Shown one piece after another: positions 62,207-64,000 of a stretch of 64,000 bases of DNA (the first letter of the stretch is position 1; each line of letters opens with the position of its first letter). The stretch is from an uncultured Pseudomonadota bacterium (GTDB lineage Bacteria; Pseudomonadota; Gammaproteobacteria; Burkholderiales; SG8-39). Made by a program: the position numbers and the translations under genes. The stretch is taken from positions 1 to 64,000 of the forward strand of contig CAILKO010000008.1 of the NCBI GenBank assembly GCA_903834835.1, in the 5' to 3' direction. The notes under the pieces are model-generated. The model was not told where the DNA came from. It saw nothing but the letters and a program-made list of their open reading frames with translations, and did no database searches.

Positions 62207-63997
62207 TCAGCGCCCGCGCATGAACAGGCGATCCAGGTCGGCAAGCGTGAGCTGGTACCAGGTCGGCCTGCCGTGGTTGCAGCTGCCTGAGCGCTCGGTT
62301 TCCTCCATCTCGCGCAGCAGTGCATTCATCTCGGGCGGACTGAGCGCGCGGTTGGCCCGCACCGCAGCGTGGCAGGCCATGCCTGCGAGCAGGGTATCGC
62401 GCCGGCTGGTAAGCACCTGCGCCGCACCGTATTCGCGCAGTTCCGCGAGCACCGAGCGGGCCAGCGCGACGATGTCACCGCCTGCCAGCAGCGCCGGCGC
62501 GCTGCGCACTGCGAGCTCCTGAGGACCTGCGGCGCTCATCTCCATGCCGAGCTTCGCGAGCGTTTCCCGATGCTCGTCCGCAATGGCGAGGTCCAGACTA
62601 TCGGCCCGAAACACCGCAGGCACGAGCAGCTGCTGACTCTGGACATCGTTCGATTCGATGCCCTCGCGCAGCTTCTCCATCATGATCCGCTCGTGCGCTG
62701 CATGCATGTCTACCAGAACCAGGCCCGCTTCGTTCTGCGCGAGGATGTAGACGCCGTGGAGCTGCGCGAGCGCATAGCCGAGCGGCGGCACGCCGCGCCC
62801 GGCCTGCGGCACGCCGGCGGGATTCTGTTCCGCGGCGGCGTGCTGCGGGGCTGCAAAGCCGCCGCGCAGCAAATTTGTGTAGCCGGCAAGCGGTTGTTCC
62901 ACGCCGAGCCTGTGCTGGAAGGCGGGCGCATGCGGCGCCGGAAATGCTGCGGGCCCGGCCGCCAGGGGCCGCAGGAAACCGGCGTCAGGCACCGGTGCGG
63001 GCGTGGCGCCCGCGCCGGGGGACAGCGCGCGTTTCACCGCGTGCATCACAAACTGGTGCACTGCGCGCGAATCGCGGAACCGGACTTCGGTCTTGGCGGG
63101 GTGGACGTTCACATCGACCAGCGCCGGGTCGAGTTCCAGGTGGAGCACGTAGGCCGGGTGACGCTCGCCGTGCAGCAGCTCGCTGTAGGCCTCCCTGACC
63201 GCATGGGTAAGCAGCCGGTCGCGCACATAGCGTCCGTTCACATAGAGGTACTGCATGTCGGCGCGCCCGCGCGCGAGCTGCGCGGCACCCGCCAGGCCGT
63301 GGACCCTGAGCGGGCCCGCAAAGGCATCGACGGCGTGCGCCGCCTCGACGAAGCCTCGTTCCAGCAGGGCGGCGGCGCGCTCGGCCGGCGTCTGGGCAGG
63401 CAGGTGCGCGTTGACGCGCCCGTTGTGCTTCAGCGTGAAGGCGACATCCGGACGCGCAAGCGCGATCCGCCGGAACACGGTGTCGCAATGGCCGAACTCC
63501 GTGCCCTCGGTGCGCAGGAACTTGCGCCGCGCGGGCGTGTTGAAGTACAGGTCGGCTACCGTGACCGTGGTGCCTGCTTCCCGGGCAGCCGGCCGTGCAT
63601 CGCCGACTGAATCGCCCTCGCCTTCGATGCTCCATGCGTGCGCGGCTACACGCGTGCGCGCAGTGAGTGCCACGCGTGCGACCGAGACGATCGAGGCCAG
63701 CGCTTCGCCGCGAAAGCCCATCGTGCCAACCGCTTCGAGATCCGCAAGGCCGCGGATCTTGCTCGTTGCGTGACGTGCAAGCGCAAGCCCGAGTTGCTCG
63801 TGCGCGATCCCCTCGCCGTCGTCCTCGACCTGCAGCAGCCGGGCGCCACCCTCCATCAGGGACACGCGTATCTCCGTGGCGTCGGCATCGAGGCTGTTCT
63901 CCAGCAACTCCTTCAGCACGGACGCGGGCCGATCGACCACTTCGCCCGCGGCGATCTGGCTGATCAGGAGTTCGGGCAGGAGCTGGATAACGGCCAT
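62207..63997 (-). CDS. mutL: DNA mismatch repair protein MutL
   Basis: A 596-residue MutL, complete at the window edge. The GHKL ATPase has QIAAGEVVDRPASVLKELLENSLDADA, the DDGEGI motif, and FRGEALASI; the central linker is Pro/Ala-rich; the C-terminal dimerisation domain has ALAQLHGVYILAQNEAGLVLVDMHAAHERI and the ACHAAVRAN segment. No DQHA-E-type endonuclease motif is obvious by eye, so nicking activity is not asserted. It starts at 63997; any upstream operon partner is outside the window. Confidence 0.97.
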   Translation of the reverse strand: MAVIQLLPELLISQIAAGEVVDRPASVLKELLENSLDADATEIRVSLMEGGARLLQVEDDGEGIAHEQLGLALARHATSKIRGLADLEAVGTMGFRGEALASIVSVARVALTARTRVAAHAWSIEGEGDSVGDARPAAREAGTTVTVADLYFNTPARRKFLRTEGTEFGHCDTVFRRIALARPDVAFTLKHNGRVNAHLPAQTPAERAAALLERGFVEAAHAVDAFAGPLRVHGLAGAAQLARGRADMQYLYVNGRYVRDRLLTHAVREAYSELLHGERHPAYVLHLELDPALVDVNVHPAKTEVRFRDSRAVHQFVMHAVKRALSPGAGATPAPVPDAGFLRPLAAGPAAFPAPHAPAFQHRLGVEQPLAGYTNLLRGGFAAPQHAAAEQNPAGVPQAGRGVPPLGYALAQLHGVYILAQNEAGLVLVDMHAAHERIMMEKLREGIESNDVQSQQLLVPAVFRADSLDLAIADEHRETLAKLGMEMSAAGPQELAVRSAPALLAGGDIVALARSVLAELREYGAAQVLTSRRDTLLAGMACHAAVRANRALSPPEMNALLREMEETERSGSCNHGRPTWYQLTLADLDRLFMRGR

Positions 63998-64000
63998 GGG

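Noticed and set aside
60430-62223. 597-residue plus-strand ORF
   Set aside because: It overlaps the crotonase, miaA and mutL genes in other frames, has no recognisable domain and shows Arg/Ala-rich shadow composition.

Overview
The window is a piece of a GC-rich Gram-negative chromosome, most likely a betaproteobacterium (Burkholderiales, Rhodocyclales or a relative). The reasons are six extracytoplasmic Bug/TctC-type binding proteins, a conserved ribB-ribH-nusB-thiL-pgpA-pncC order, recA-recX-alaS, lipid A/KDO genes (lpxK, kdsB), a PPi-dependent phosphofructokinase near a K+-independent H+-pyrophosphatase, and 2Fe-2S VanB-type reductases. No insertion sequence, prophage, CRISPR array, rRNA or tRNA is visible. 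The window looks like ordinary vertically inherited chromosome with a catabolic accessory portion on the left.

Layout. 0.1-8.1 kb: a catabolic/uptake block with a DUF2062 membrane protein, a CaiB/BaiF CoA-transferase, two amidohydrolases, three tandem Bug binding proteins and a meta-cleavage-type alpha/beta hydrolase. 8.2-11.8 kb: comEC, dodecin and a hydrolase. 11.8-15.1 kb (minus): a likely operon Bug - 3-hydroxyisobutyrate-dehydrogenase-like - VanB-type reductase - YciI. 15.4-19.4 kb: riboflavin/NusB/thiamine/phospholipid genes. 19.5-21.9 kb: a complete AmmeMemoRadiSam system with proteins B and A fused in one chain. 22-25.8 kb: a hypoxanthine-DNA-glycosylase-like gene, two more Bug proteins and another dehydrogenase. 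26-30.3 kb: recA (with a LexA box), recX, alaS. 30.3-31.6 kb: a DAHP synthase preceded by an aromatic-rich leader peptide and an attenuator.

31.7-38.9 kb: a membrane glycosylation-like block: GT39/ArnT-like transferase, UbiA-family polyprenyl-phosphate phosphoribosyltransferase-like protein, a lone cyclic-nucleotide-binding domain, a VTT-membrane/FAD-reductase fusion, two TIGR04283/TIGR04282-like glycosyltransferases and a lipoprotein esterase. 39.0-41.0 kb: tctB-tctA permease without its own binding protein. 41-43.7 kb (minus): xseA, cobalamin adenosyltransferase, SIMPL protein. 43.7-44.1 kb: an AT-rich divergent region with DnaA boxes. 44.1-52.7 kb: exbB, exbD, lpxK, Trm112-like, kdsB, adk, pfp, an anchored hypothetical protein and hppA. 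52.9-59.1 kb: AEC transporter, gamma-glutamyltransferase, and a degP-response regulator-sensor kinase operon with a PmrA-like box in front. 59.3-64 kb: two crotonase-family genes around a small NifU-like protein, then mutL-miaA.

The most interesting signals outside genes are a GTAAC-N6-GTTAC palindrome found in three intergenic sites, the DAHP synthase attenuator, the DnaA-box cluster, and repeated perfect hairpins between co-directional genes. All names rest on reading translations and motifs by eye; no database search was run.
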